Origin: JBLHKW01 sp047618565
GTDB taxonomy: Bacteria; Planctomycetota; UBA1135; GCA-002686595
Reading direction: 5' to 3'
NCBI GenBank assembly: GCA_047618565.1
Contig: JBLHKW010000127.1
Location: forward strand, 1-15,572
DNA length: 15,572 nt
The number at the start of each line of letters is the position of its first letter. Position 1 is the stretch's first letter. Below the pieces are notes generated by a model. That model ran no database searches. It was not told the DNA's origin and saw only the letters and a list, made by a program, of their open reading frames with translations. A program made the translations under genes and the position numbers. This document shows positions 1 to 6,546 of this stretch, one piece after another.

Positions 1-107
1 GGCTTCAACGGCTTCGTTTCCTCCACCGCTGCGATCCAAGCTACAAGGATTCTGATTCTTTCCTCCGTGGGACTGACTCCCACTCAACATGCTTGCCTTA
101 TCTGGAC
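1..107. other. Unassigned leading stretch
   Basis: I see no convincing gene, repeat or RNA in these bases. They end where similarity to the IS terminal inverted repeat of the next element begins. No reading frame here has protein-like character. Confidence 0.4.
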
Positions 108-262
108 GCACTAGTGTGCAGATATCCAGTCGAAGGCCAACTCGCACCATGACAACGGCTTGCACCAGCCCACGCGCCGACTTTATGGCCGAGCCTCGGA
201 CCCGCGCAAGAAACGGGCACACCTCCCCCATCTAATCGAGAGCTGCGCGGAGCCTTCTTCCG

Positions 263-601
263 TCAGGCGCGCAAGAGCTCCGGGTGATCCGCGCCGTCGG
301 TGTTCATGACCTCCGGTAACGCCATTACGATGAGGGCCCGTGCCGCCGACCTCTTGCCTTCCGCCGCGAGACGTGTCGCAGCGGCCAGGACATCCCGGGC
401 GAGTTTCTCTGCCGCGCGCCCCGCTTCGCTTTCCTCGGAGGCGATCAGGTGCAGGGTCAGGGCGCCGGTGGTACCCGGGTCTCCGGCGACCAGGATGCCT
501 TGCTTCACTTCGGGCGCGAGGTACGGAGTCGTGCCTCCGCCCGAGTTCTCATCCGAAGCCAGGGGGCGCGCCTCGGCGGCATCGTCGACCCGGAGGAACA
601 G
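263..601 (-). pseudogene. Fragment of the N-terminal region of a TPR-CHAT family protein
   Basis: On the minus strand the frame contains LFLRVDD, ARPLASDENSGGGTTPY and TGALTLHL, which match residues from about 73 to 185 of the complete CHAT-family protein at 6547-10146. That covers the end of its PPC-like beta-sandwich, the linker, and the first HP of the TPR array. The fragment lacks a signal peptide, the TPR repeats and the CHAT domain. Its 5' side runs directly into an IS terminal repeat, which is translated in frame as VGCTNSAEHH, and its stop codon at 263-265 lies in IS-derived sequence. Identity to the complete gene is clear but far from perfect, and there is a small deletion near the 'EVKQG' segment. 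This points to an older paralogue rather than a recent copy. It is not expected to be functional. Confidence 0.8.
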
Positions 602-604
602 GTG

Positions 605-633
605 GTGTTCGGCCGAGTTTGTGCACCCTACGG
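605..633 (-). repeat. E4 transposase-proximal terminal inverted repeat
   Basis: Read on the minus strand it begins CCGTAGGGTGCAC and continues into CTCGGCCGAACAC. It matches the ends at 4674-4710, 6474-6508 and 11443-11480. The outer edge faces higher coordinates, so the CHAT fragment lies on the inner side. Confidence 0.75.
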
Positions 634-689
634 CCAGGGGATCGACGGCACAGCCACGGGAACGTACGATCCATGCAACAACGCCGCCC

Positions 690-940
690 GCCACACCAAG
701 GCAGGTAAAGTGCGCGGAGGTGGCCTTCCGGGGCTACAACGCCGTCGGCCCTCGCGGGTGATCTTGTTCTCGGGGCTCAGTGACACGGCCTATACACTCG
801 CTGTCTACGCTTCGCAGCACGGGTTGCCCCAATGCCACGCAAGACTCGCTTCCGGCTCGCTGCCTAACCTTGACCGGGCGGGTTCAGTCCCCGCGGGACT
901 CCAATAGAAGTTTCAGACTCTCATCATTCCCTCCCTCCAA
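690..940 (-). ncRNA. Group II intron 5' RNA remnant (second copy)
   Basis: The minus strand aligns with the RNA region upstream of the intron reverse transcriptase at about 5990-6188. Shared blocks are TGAAACTTC, CCCGCCCGGTCAAGG, and GCGAGCC/GCGAGTC followed by TTGCG. A hairpin is preserved in both: GCGGG/CCCGC at 878-894 here, GCGGGT/ACCCGC at 6119-6135 there, with different loops. There is no reverse transcriptase; the sequence fades before the E4 end at 633. The far side abuts the damaged IS5 transposase. I infer it is the 5' domain of a related group II intron stranded by deletion. The exact 5' end (GUGYG consensus) was not found. Confidence 0.6.
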
Positions 941-949
941 GCTTGGCCT

Positions 950-1495
950 GGCGCAATGTAGCGGAAGAACACATTCACCACCGCCGCCTGCCGGTGGTAG
1001 CCCGACTCCTTCTTCCATCGCCTTCGCCCGACCTCGTTGACCCGCTTGATCGTTCGGTCCCGTTCAGCGGCCCTCGGCCCTCGTTTGGTGACGGACGTGG
1101 AACGTGTTGGAGGGACGACGACCATCGCTCCACATAACTCGGCCAGCTTGTAGATGCCCACTGTGTCGTAGGCCGCATCGCCGGTAACGCTTGCCAGCTT
1201 GCCCTTGGTCTTCTTGATGACCTTGAGCCCGGTCTTGGCGTCGTCCCCCGAGCTGTCCGTGAGCACCTGTGTCATGATCTGGCCCGCTAGGTCTGCGCCG
1301 AGCGGTTTCGATGGCCAGGTCCGAGTACTTCCGTGGTGCTCCTCGTCTTCGAGATACCCTTGGCTTCCAGGCCTTGATTGCCTCTGGCGTGATCCAGAGG
1401 GTGATGTCGCCGCGCTGGACGAGGGCCTTGTCATGGCTGGCCCAGTTGGAGACGCGATACTTGGTCTTGTACTTCGGGTGGACGCGAGAGTTCAT
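950..1495 (-). pseudogene. IS5-family transposase, internally deleted and frameshifted
   Basis: The N-terminus starts at 1495 in one frame (YKTKYRVSNW, ALVQRGDITLWI, RKYSDLAIET), typical of IS5-family DDE transposases. Near 1300-1315 the homology jumps to another frame reading DLAGQIMTQVLTDSSGDDA, LASVTGDAAYDT and KKESGYHRQ. The middle of the protein, holding the first catalytic Asp, is missing. The second Asp (GDAAYD) and the Glu (KKE-GYHR) remain. The C-terminus is also lost, because homology stops after VVNVFFRYI and the frame then runs into group II intron sequence, stopping at 913. The piece is therefore truncated at the C-terminus, deleted in the middle and out of frame, so it cannot be active. 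Family assignment is confident; subgroup is not. Confidence 0.8.
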
Positions 1496-1535
1496 GCCCG
1501 AGCCATCAGCTTCAGATGCTCTGCTACCTGAATAC

Positions 1536-1776
1536 CGCCGTTCCGGAGCGCTCTAACGGGGTGGTTAATGCACCCACGCCGTGGCTCGCTATCGGGGCCC
1601 TGCCTCAACCGCGTCTCACGACATCCCTGGCGGAGGTCGCTTCGTACTCACGACTTCACCCGTCATCCCGGGTACGCAAAATGCGGAGCCAGCTGGGAAA
1701 GCCGAGTCCTCTCCTGGAAGTACGGGTTTTGCCGTCGGAGCGCAATCGCTGGCACGACCCGGGCGAACCCTCAGGT
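1536..1776. other. Gap between IS5 remnant and sulfatase-like gene
   Basis: The sulfatase frame stays open upstream to 1568, but the peptide it would encode is rich in Arg, Pro and Trp with no family resemblance. I treat it as untranslated. No IS end or RNA gene was recognised; the stretch ends at the promoter at 1777. Confidence 0.5.
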
Positions 1777-1785
1777 TGGTATAAT
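1777..1785 (+). promoter_or_regulatory. Extended -10 promoter of the sulfatase-like gene
   Basis: The sequence TGGTATAAT is a perfect extended -10 (TGn followed by TATAAT). No good -35 box is visible about 17 bases upstream, as expected for an extended -10 promoter. Transcription would begin near 1792, leaving a short leader before the ATG at 1808. It is one of few AT-rich spots in this stretch. Confidence 0.55.
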
Positions 1786-1807
1786 TCCTGAAGTGACGAC
1801 GAGCGTG

Positions 1808-3271
1808 ATGGAAATGGATGAAAGACCCGAGCGTGCCGGATTCCCGGCAAGTCAAACCGTGCGCGACGTAGCGGCTCGGGCTGTGCCCTGGATCGTCCTG
1901 ACTGCGCTCTGTTGCGGCTGTCGGCCCGGCGACTCCGATGAGGTGCGGCGCGTGATCCTGATCACATGCGACACCCTGCGCGCGGATCGGCTCGGCTGCT
2001 ATGGTTCTCCCGGAGCCACGAGCCCCTACCTGGACCGCTTCGCGGCGGACGCGATCGTGTTCGATGAGGCCTACGCCCAGGCTCCGATCACGCGCCCTTC
2101 GCTCAGCAGTTTGATGACCGGCCGCATGCCGCGCGAGATCGGAACCATCCCGGAAAACATAGGTATCCTCGGTCCCGAAGCGCGGACCCTGGCCGAGATT
2201 CTCGGCGAGCATGGCATCCAGACCGCAGCTGTCGTCTCGAATGGAATCCTGCAGGGCGGCACGATGACCGTCGGGCTCGGACAGGGTTTTGATGTCTACG
2301 ACGATTCGATGCCGACGCGCGAGCAGAACCGCGAGCTGTTCGAGCGCGTCGCATCCGGCACGAGCGATGCCGCCATCGACTGGCTCAGTGAACAGGCTCA
2401 AGACCCGTTCTTCCTCTGGGTCCACTATCAGGATCCGCATGGGCCATACAATCCACCACTCGCCGACATGGGGCCCGAAGCACAACCTGCTGCAGACCTC
2501 CAGGAAACTCTCCCAGACGGCCATTCAGAGAGTGGGCGCTCGCAGATTCCCAACTACCAGCAGATCGCCGGTCTGGATAGCACGGCTCTCTATCGGGCGC
2601 GCTACGAGGGAGAGATCCGGTACTTCGACCGGGAACTCGGGCGCCTGTTCGACTTTCTGCGGGAGAGAGAACTGTTTGACGATGCCCTCGTGATCGTCTC
2701 CGCAGACCACGGTGAATCCTTGGGAGAACATGGGTTTTGGTTCTGCCACGGAGAGAACCTCGACCGCGCGGTCGTCCGGATCCCGCTGATCGTGCGCTCA
2801 CCGCGTGCGCCAGGGGTAAACACCACCCGGAACCCGCAGCTCCCGGGACGCCGCTGTACGGAGCCGATCGCGTTGCTCGACCTGTTTCCGACCATCCTCG
2901 AGGCGTTCGGGCTGCCGAAAGTGCGCTCCCGCGGACTCTCCCTGTTCGAGCCCCGGCGACCGGTCCAACGGGTGATCCCACAGAACCTGTTTCGACGCGG
3001 AGAACCGGAGTGGCGGGCGGCTACCGATGGCCGCTACCGATTGGTGTGGGCTGTGGATGGATCGTCGCGCGCGCTCTACGACACCCAACAGGACCCTGGC
3101 GAGAAAACGGACCTGCTCTCCGGCCTGCCCGAAGTCGCCGGGCGCCTGCGAGCCGGCTACCGCAATTTTCATGCAGCCCCGTTCGAGCCCATCCGCGGCC
3201 TGAAGCCGGATGAGGCCAGACGCGCGATCCTCGAGTCCCTCGGGTACGCGGGCGGGGACGCGCACGACTGA
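1808..3271 (+). CDS. Sulfatase-like hydrolase, probable lipoprotein (alkaline phosphatase superfamily)
   Basis: This 487-residue protein has the sulfatase fold pattern throughout. The metal-site strand is LITCDTLRAD (residues 51-60, D55), followed by RLGCYG. The nucleophile loop is TRPSLSSLMTG (95-105). Then come FLWVHYQDPHGPY (202-214), the metal ligands D300-H301 in VSADHGESLGEHG, and a C-terminal RALYD..DPGEKTDLL segment. Position 95, normally the Cys or Ser converted to formylglycine, is Thr. This suggests a phosphodiesterase or transferase-type member rather than a classical sulfatase. The N-terminus has a hydrophobic run ending LTALCCGC, a non-canonical lipobox (Gly at -1), so envelope anchoring is likely. 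I chose ATG 1808 because it follows the promoter at 1777-1785; ATG 1814 is equally possible. It stands alone, with IS debris on both sides. Confidence 0.88.
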   Translation: MEMDERPERAGFPASQTVRDVAARAVPWIVLTALCCGCRPGDSDEVRRVILITCDTLRADRLGCYGSPGATSPYLDRFAADAIVFDEAYAQAPITRPSLSSLMTGRMPREIGTIPENIGILGPEARTLAEILGEHGIQTAAVVSNGILQGGTMTVGLGQGFDVYDDSMPTREQNRELFERVASGTSDAAIDWLSEQAQDPFFLWVHYQDPHGPYNPPLADMGPEAQPAADLQETLPDGHSESGRSQIPNYQQIAGLDSTALYRARYEGEIRYFDRELGRLFDFLRERELFDDALVIVSADHGESLGEHGFWFCHGENLDRAVVRIPLIVRSPRAPGVNTTRNPQLPGRRCTEPIALLDLFPTILEAFGLPKVRSRGLSLFEPRRPVQRVIPQNLFRRGEPEWRAATDGRYRLVWAVDGSSRALYDTQQDPGEKTDLLSGLPEVAGRLRAGYRNFHAAPFEPIRGLKPDEARRAILESLGYAGGDAHD

Positions 3272-3348
3272 GATCGATGGTCGATGAGGGTACGGGGCCG
3301 CAGCAAGTCGTTACGGGCGCGACGAAACGGGGGGGGCGGATAATAATC

Positions 3349-3431
3349 CTGGGGCTTCAGGATCTTGTGTGGGCGAACCCGGGTAGCGCCCCGCCGCAGG
3401 GCAGCGACGATCGGGGGCATGAACGACACGA
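3349..3431 (-). pseudogene. 3' end of an ISL3-family transposase, cut by E1
   Basis: On the minus strand the sequence matches the ISL3 transposase terminus at 15446-15572. Both have a CGATC start block, the CCCACAC block, and CCTGAAGCCCC after the last codons. The frame ends PCGGALPGFAHTRS then stop, against HLGGLNLMPSTHTKP then stop in the other copy. The homology is interrupted at 3431/3432 where the E1 terminus begins. Only about 25 codons remain. Bases 3272-3348, between the upstream gene and this remnant, hold a run of eight G and nothing else I recognise. Confidence 0.6.
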
Positions 3432-3468
3432 CCCCGTACTGTGCACAAACCCAGCCGGAGCCCAACTC
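3432..3468 (+). repeat. E1 distal terminal inverted repeat
   Basis: It aligns with the minus strand of 4674-4710: CCCCGTA at the edge, TGTGCAC, a CAGCCGGA block against CGGCCGAA, then CAACTC. It matches imperfectly, as does its counterpart in E2. Confidence 0.7.
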
Positions 3469-3587
3469 ACACCCAAACAACGGCTTGCGGCCGAGCACCG
3501 GCCGACTTCACGGCCGATCTCCGGCCCCACGCACAGCATGGGCACACATCCCCTACCGACCTCAGACATCCGCGGCGCCATCTTCCG

Positions 3588-4643
3588 TCAGGCCGCGCGG
3601 TGGTAGAACTTGAGCAGGCCGCCAAGACGCTTGCGGCACTCGACCGACCCCGTGCCCACGCCAACCTCACCGTCGATCAGCTCGTTGCCGATGCCCTGGT
3701 GATTCCGCTCGTGGTTGAAGTGGAGCAGGTACCCGTCGACGACGCGACGCAGGTGCCCCTCGCCGAACAGGATCATCCGGCTGAGACACTCCTCCCTGAT
3801 GGACCGAACGAAGCGCTCGGCGTACGCGTTGGCATTCGGCGCCCGGTACGGCGTCTTGACGAGCTTGATGCCCGCTGCCTCCATCACGATCTTGAAGCGG
3901 TAGCGGAAGTTCATGTCGCCGTCGCAGATCAGGAACCGGCGTCCCTTCAGGAACACTGCAGCGCGCTCGGCCGCGTAGCCCATCCACATGTCGTTCGGGT
4001 GCCGGGTGATCCCGGCCAGATGCACGCGCCGCGTGTCGAGCTCGATCATGAACAGCACGTAGTCGGTCTTCAGCCCAGTCGCCGTCCAGACCTCGATGGT
4101 GAAGAAATCGGTGGCCGCGATCTGACCCCAGTGGGTCTTCAGGAACGCCCTCCATCTCGTCGGACGCTCCGGAGCGGGCTTGATCCCGTTGGCCTTCAAG
4201 ACGTTGCGAATGGTGGTCGATGCGACGCGGTGTCCCACGTTCCGGAGAGCACCCTGGATCCGAGTGTGGCCCCAACCGCAGTTATCTTTGGCGAACCGAA
4301 TGATCAGCTCGCGGATCTCCTTCATCAGACCCGGACGCCCGGCTCGCTTCGCCGGGAAGGTCCACTTCGCTCTGATGAGTCGGTTATGCCACCTCAATAT
4401 CGTGTCCGGCGTCACGATGGTCGCGACCTGCATCAAGAGACGTCGCCCAATCTTCTTGCCCTTCGCCGCGAGACGCCCACGCTGGTCGTCGGTCAGCCGG
4501 AGTCGTCGCCCCTTGAGCTGCTCCTTTAGAACCCGGTTCTCCTCGATCAGATACTCGAGCACCTCCGCTTGCCGTCGGTTGATGAGGCCGGCGAGCGATG
4601 CGACCAGGATGTGCAGGGGGTAGAGATGGGCCATGATGGCCAC
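3588..4643 (-). CDS. IS transposase with integrase catalytic core (intact copy)
   Basis: The product is a 351-residue DDE recombinase. An N-terminal segment carries a helix with EYLIEENRVLKEQLKGRR (30-47, coiled-coil-like) and TPDTILRWHNRL (78-89, helix-turn-helix-like). The integrase core follows: IAATDFFTIEV (first Asp, D179), LICDGDMNF (second, D241 or D243) and NAYAERFVRSIREE (Glu E276), giving roughly DD34E spacing. The start at 4643 opens MAIMAH; a second in-frame ATG lies at 4634, and no clear Shine-Dalgarno decides between them. E2 carries the same 352-codon frame with a stop at codon 248, where this copy has TAC (Tyr). This is the only copy in the window with an uninterrupted gene, so it is the likely source of transposase for E2, E3 and E4. 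The long open frame on the opposite strand is a shadow of high GC content. Confidence 0.9.
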   Translation of the reverse strand: MAIMAHLYPLHILVASLAGLINRRQAEVLEYLIEENRVLKEQLKGRRLRLTDDQRGRLAAKGKKIGRRLLMQVATIVTPDTILRWHNRLIRAKWTFPAKRAGRPGLMKEIRELIIRFAKDNCGWGHTRIQGALRNVGHRVASTTIRNVLKANGIKPAPERPTRWRAFLKTHWGQIAATDFFTIEVWTATGLKTDYVLFMIELDTRRVHLAGITRHPNDMWMGYAAERAAVFLKGRRFLICDGDMNFRYRFKIVMEAAGIKLVKTPYRAPNANAYAERFVRSIREECLSRMILFGEGHLRRVVDGYLLHFNHERNHQGIGNELIDGEVGVGTGSVECRKRLGGLLKFYHRAA

Positions 4644-4673
4644 TGTTGCGCGCTCACAAGTTCGGGCTCGGCA

Positions 4674-4710
4674 ACGAGTTGTGTTCGGCCGAGTAAGTGC
4701 ACCCTACGGG
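4674..4710 (-). repeat. E1 transposase-proximal terminal inverted repeat
   Basis: Read on minus it gives CCCGTAGGGTGCAC, then TCGGCCGAAC and CAACTCG. The edge at 4710 is exactly where the reverse transcriptase reading frame loses homology to its family. Confidence 0.8.
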
Positions 4711-5553
4711 ATGCAGAGTCAGTCCGTAGCTCGCCATTCGCTCGTGCAGCAGCGCCATCACGCGCTCCGCCTCGTCGCGTCGTTCGAAGCCGATGACAAA
4801 GTCATCGGCATATCTGACCAGCGTCGCGCGACCGCCAAGCAGCGGCAGCACGGACTGTCCGAACCACGCGTCGAGCACGTAGTGCAGATAGACGTTGCCC
4901 AAGAGCGGCGAGAGGACCGATCCCTGTGCGGTGCCGAGATCCGGCTCGGAGTAATCCGCGCCGTCCAGCACGCCTACACGCAAAAGCTTGCCGACGAGCC
5001 GCAGAAGCGACCCATCGGCCACCCGAATCTGGAGCAGCTCCTTTAACTTGGTGCGATCCAAGCTGTCGAAGAAGGACTTGATGTCGGCCTCCAGAATCCA
5101 ATTCACTCCGCCCTGGTGGACCGCTCGATCGAGAGCACGGATGGCGTCGTGGGCATTGCGTTCCGGTCGGAAGCCATGTGAGCAGTCCTTGAAGTCCTGC
5201 TCGTAGATCGCTTCCAGCACGTCACGCACGGCACCCTGGACCACCTTGTCCTCGAGCGCCGAAATCCCAATCGGCCTGGTCCGTCCTCCGTCTTTGGGGA
5301 TGTGCACACGTCGGATCGGCTGGTGTCGATACCGCTTCGACTTCAGCCTGTCGTGCAGGTTCTGAAGATTGCTCTCCAGGTTCCGCCCGTACTGATCCTT
5401 GGTAACTCCATCCACCCCTACCGCAGCGCCCTTGCGAATGCGGCGGTAGGCGGCTTCCAGCGCAGGCACATCGATCAGATGCGCCAGTGAATGGAACCGT
5501 CCTCCGGGTTCCTGCTGCGCTCGCTCCACTACCTTTTGAAGTTGCAGTGACAT
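4711..5553 (-). pseudogene. ltrA: Group II intron reverse transcriptase, 3'-truncated by E1
   Basis: The 281 native residues cover the finger and palm of a group II intron RT/maturase. Visible are a start-proximal RFHSLAHLIDVPALEAAYRR, GVDGVTKDQYG, HIPKDGGRTRPIGI (84-97), and ILEADIKSFFDSLD with the first catalytic Asp (D157). They continue with GTAQGSVLSPLLGN (207-220) and LVRYADDFVIGF with D250-D251. Homology ends at 'YGLTLH'; codon 282 is already the E1 terminus, and the hybrid frame stops at 4654 after about 18 IS-encoded residues. The thumb, the maturase domain X and any DNA-binding or endonuclease part are gone, as is RNA domain V/VI. Polymerase activity is unlikely and splicing or retrohoming is not expected. 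The missing 3' part is not on the other side of E1. Confidence 0.9.
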
Positions 5554-6188
5554 GTTTCTCCGACGTCGAAGCGCCGGTCATGGGTCCCTTCGAAAGATCA
5601 CACCAACACGGGCCGCCTTTGCTCGGCCGGGTCCGGGCGCCATCCCGTTCCCCGACGTCAAAGCTCGTATGCAGCCCTCCGACTCCCTCACCTCCGTCGG
5701 CCTCGGCTCCGGTCGTCCCTCGCCTTCGGCCTACCTCGTCGCGGGTGCTCGTTCTGTGCCACGATCGCGGCCGGCAGCGTGTGCATCCCGCGGACACGCT
5801 GCGCGTCGGAGACAGGTCACCGGCCCTCCGGTTGGCCGGTCGTTTACGAGGAGAGATGAGGGCCTCCCAGGTTTCTGGGCCGTCCTCTTAGTACGTGCCG
5901 TGGTCGAAGACCCCGCCGGGTGCGGCCCTCTGCTCGCCCATGCCGCAGAGGTCGCCGTAGCCTTCGGGCTGCACGAAGCCCTGGGCACCCGGAATGCCGT
6001 CTTTTCGTGGCTGTAATTCCCCACGGCCCACACTCTTGCGCACCTACGCATCGCCGCACACGTTACCGCCTGCGTCGCAAGGCTCGCTACCGGCCTGGGT
6101 GGGCTGACCCTTGACCGGGCGGGTTTCGCACCCGCTGGACGACAAACGAAGTTTCATGATTTCATCGCATCATCAATCCTCTCCGACC
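5554..6188 (-). ncRNA. Group II intron RNA upstream of the reverse transcriptase (domains I-IV region)
   Basis: About 630 bases precede the RT start at 5553 on the same strand with no credible protein. Several strong hairpins fit structured intron RNA: ACCGGCC/GGCCGGT at 5819-5840, a compound stem at 5858-5888 (GAGG..CCTC enclosing CCCAG/CTGGG), and GCGGGT/ACCCGC at 6119-6135. The section near 5990-6188 is repeated, diverged, at about 690-940 with the last hairpin retained. That argues for RNA structure under constraint. The 5' splice boundary was not located; the similarity between copies begins near 6188. Domains V and VI should lie beyond the RT and are absent. Confidence 0.6.
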
Positions 6189-6250
6189 AGCCTGCCTGGC
6201 CACACCATGCACCAACGCCGCTTGTCATGAGAACATGCTGAGAATCCCCC

Positions 6251-6508
6251 TTGAAGCGCTAGTGGAAGTTCATGTCGCCGTCGCAGATCATAAACCGACG
6301 TTCCTTGAGCTGTTCCGTTAGAACGCGGTTCTCCTCAACCAGGTACTTGAGCACCTCGGCTTGGCGTCGGTTGATCCGCCCGGCAAGCGATGCGATCAGG
6401 ATGTGCAACGGGTAGATGTGGGCCATTACGGCCATTCTCGCGCCTTCACAAGCTCTGCATTCGCAACGAATCGTGTTCGGCCGAATATGTGCACTCTACG
6501 GGCTTCCG
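6251..6508 (-). mobile_element. E3: internally deleted IS copy of the E1/E2 family
   Basis: The transposase-proximal end (TIR at 6474-6508, minus-strand CCCGTAGAGTGCAC) and transposase start match E1 and E2. After codon 47 the sequence jumps to codon 237, removing about 567 bases in frame. The copy stops abruptly at 6251 within the transposase, so the distal end is lost. The outer edge of its terminal repeat lies only 38 bases before the CHAT gene start, so this element supplies most of the sequence upstream of that gene. Confidence 0.8.
6259..6435 (-). pseudogene. Miniature transposase remnant, 58 codons, ending at the shared amber stop
   Basis: It starts MAVMAHIYPL like the full transposases and continues through EENRVLTEQLKERR. 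It then joins directly to FMICDGDMNFH, which surrounds the second catalytic Asp, and ends at TAG (6259-6261). Deletion endpoints fall at two copies of the peptide LKGRR (residues 43-47 and 232-236 of the intact protein), so recombination between short direct repeats is the likely cause. The TAG codon is at the position where E2 has its nonsense codon and E1 encodes Tyr. No catalytic function is possible. A regulatory or inhibitory peptide is conceivable but unsupported. Confidence 0.7.
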
Positions 6509-6546
6509 ACATCCCGGCCCCATCCCGCGCGTCCGTCTGGGCTACG

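Larger units (their letters stand above)
108..633 (-). mobile_element. E4: TIR-bounded non-autonomous element carrying a CHAT-gene fragment
   Basis: The left end (about 108-144) resembles the left TIRs of E1 (3432-3468) and E2 (10200-10238). The match continues inward to about 274, through the segment that lies beyond the transposase stop in E1 and E2, including a stretch like CCGTCAGGC..GCGC. The right end (605-633, TGTTCGGCCGAG...CACCCTACGG) matches the transposase-proximal TIR of E1, E2 and E3. Between the ends there is no transposase; about 275-601 is a CHAT-family gene fragment in the position and orientation a transposase would occupy. The unit is about 0.5 kb against 1.28 kb for E1 and E2. 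It is either a deletion derivative that captured host sequence or two IS remnants that happen to bracket the fragment. Confidence 0.6.
3432..4710 (-). mobile_element. E1: complete integrase-core (rve/DDE) insertion sequence, about 1.28 kb
   Basis: The ends are imperfect inverted repeats at 3432-3468 (starting CCCCGTACTGTGCAC) and 4674-4710 (on minus CCCGTAGGGTGCAC). The single transposase at 3588-4643 is intact. Length matches E2 (10200-11480) almost exactly. The element cuts a group II intron reverse transcriptase on its right at 4710/4711. On its left it abuts an ISL3 remnant, so the two flanks do not belong to one interrupted gene and I see no target-site duplication. I place it among IS3/IS481-like integrase-core elements without a firm family name. 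Confidence 0.82.

Noticed and set aside
300..761. Plus-strand open frames at 300-761 and 449-907
   Set aside because: They run antisense to the CHAT fragment and across IS and intron junctions; the products are compositionally biased.
1568..1807. Upstream extension of the sulfatase-like frame (80 extra codons)
   Set aside because: The peptide has no signal or domain character, and the extended -10 promoter at 1777-1785 lies inside it, so translation probably begins at 1808.
1616..2524. Minus-strand frame of 302 codons opposite the sulfatase-like gene
   Set aside because: It overlaps a gene with clear catalytic motifs on + and shows no recognisable motif of its own.
3441..4529. Long + strand open frame of 362 codons across E1, and a similar one at 10174-11298 across E2
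   Set aside because: Both are antisense to the transposase, with Arg/Pro/His-rich products sharing the same shadow. Their similarity to each other only reflects the IS copies.
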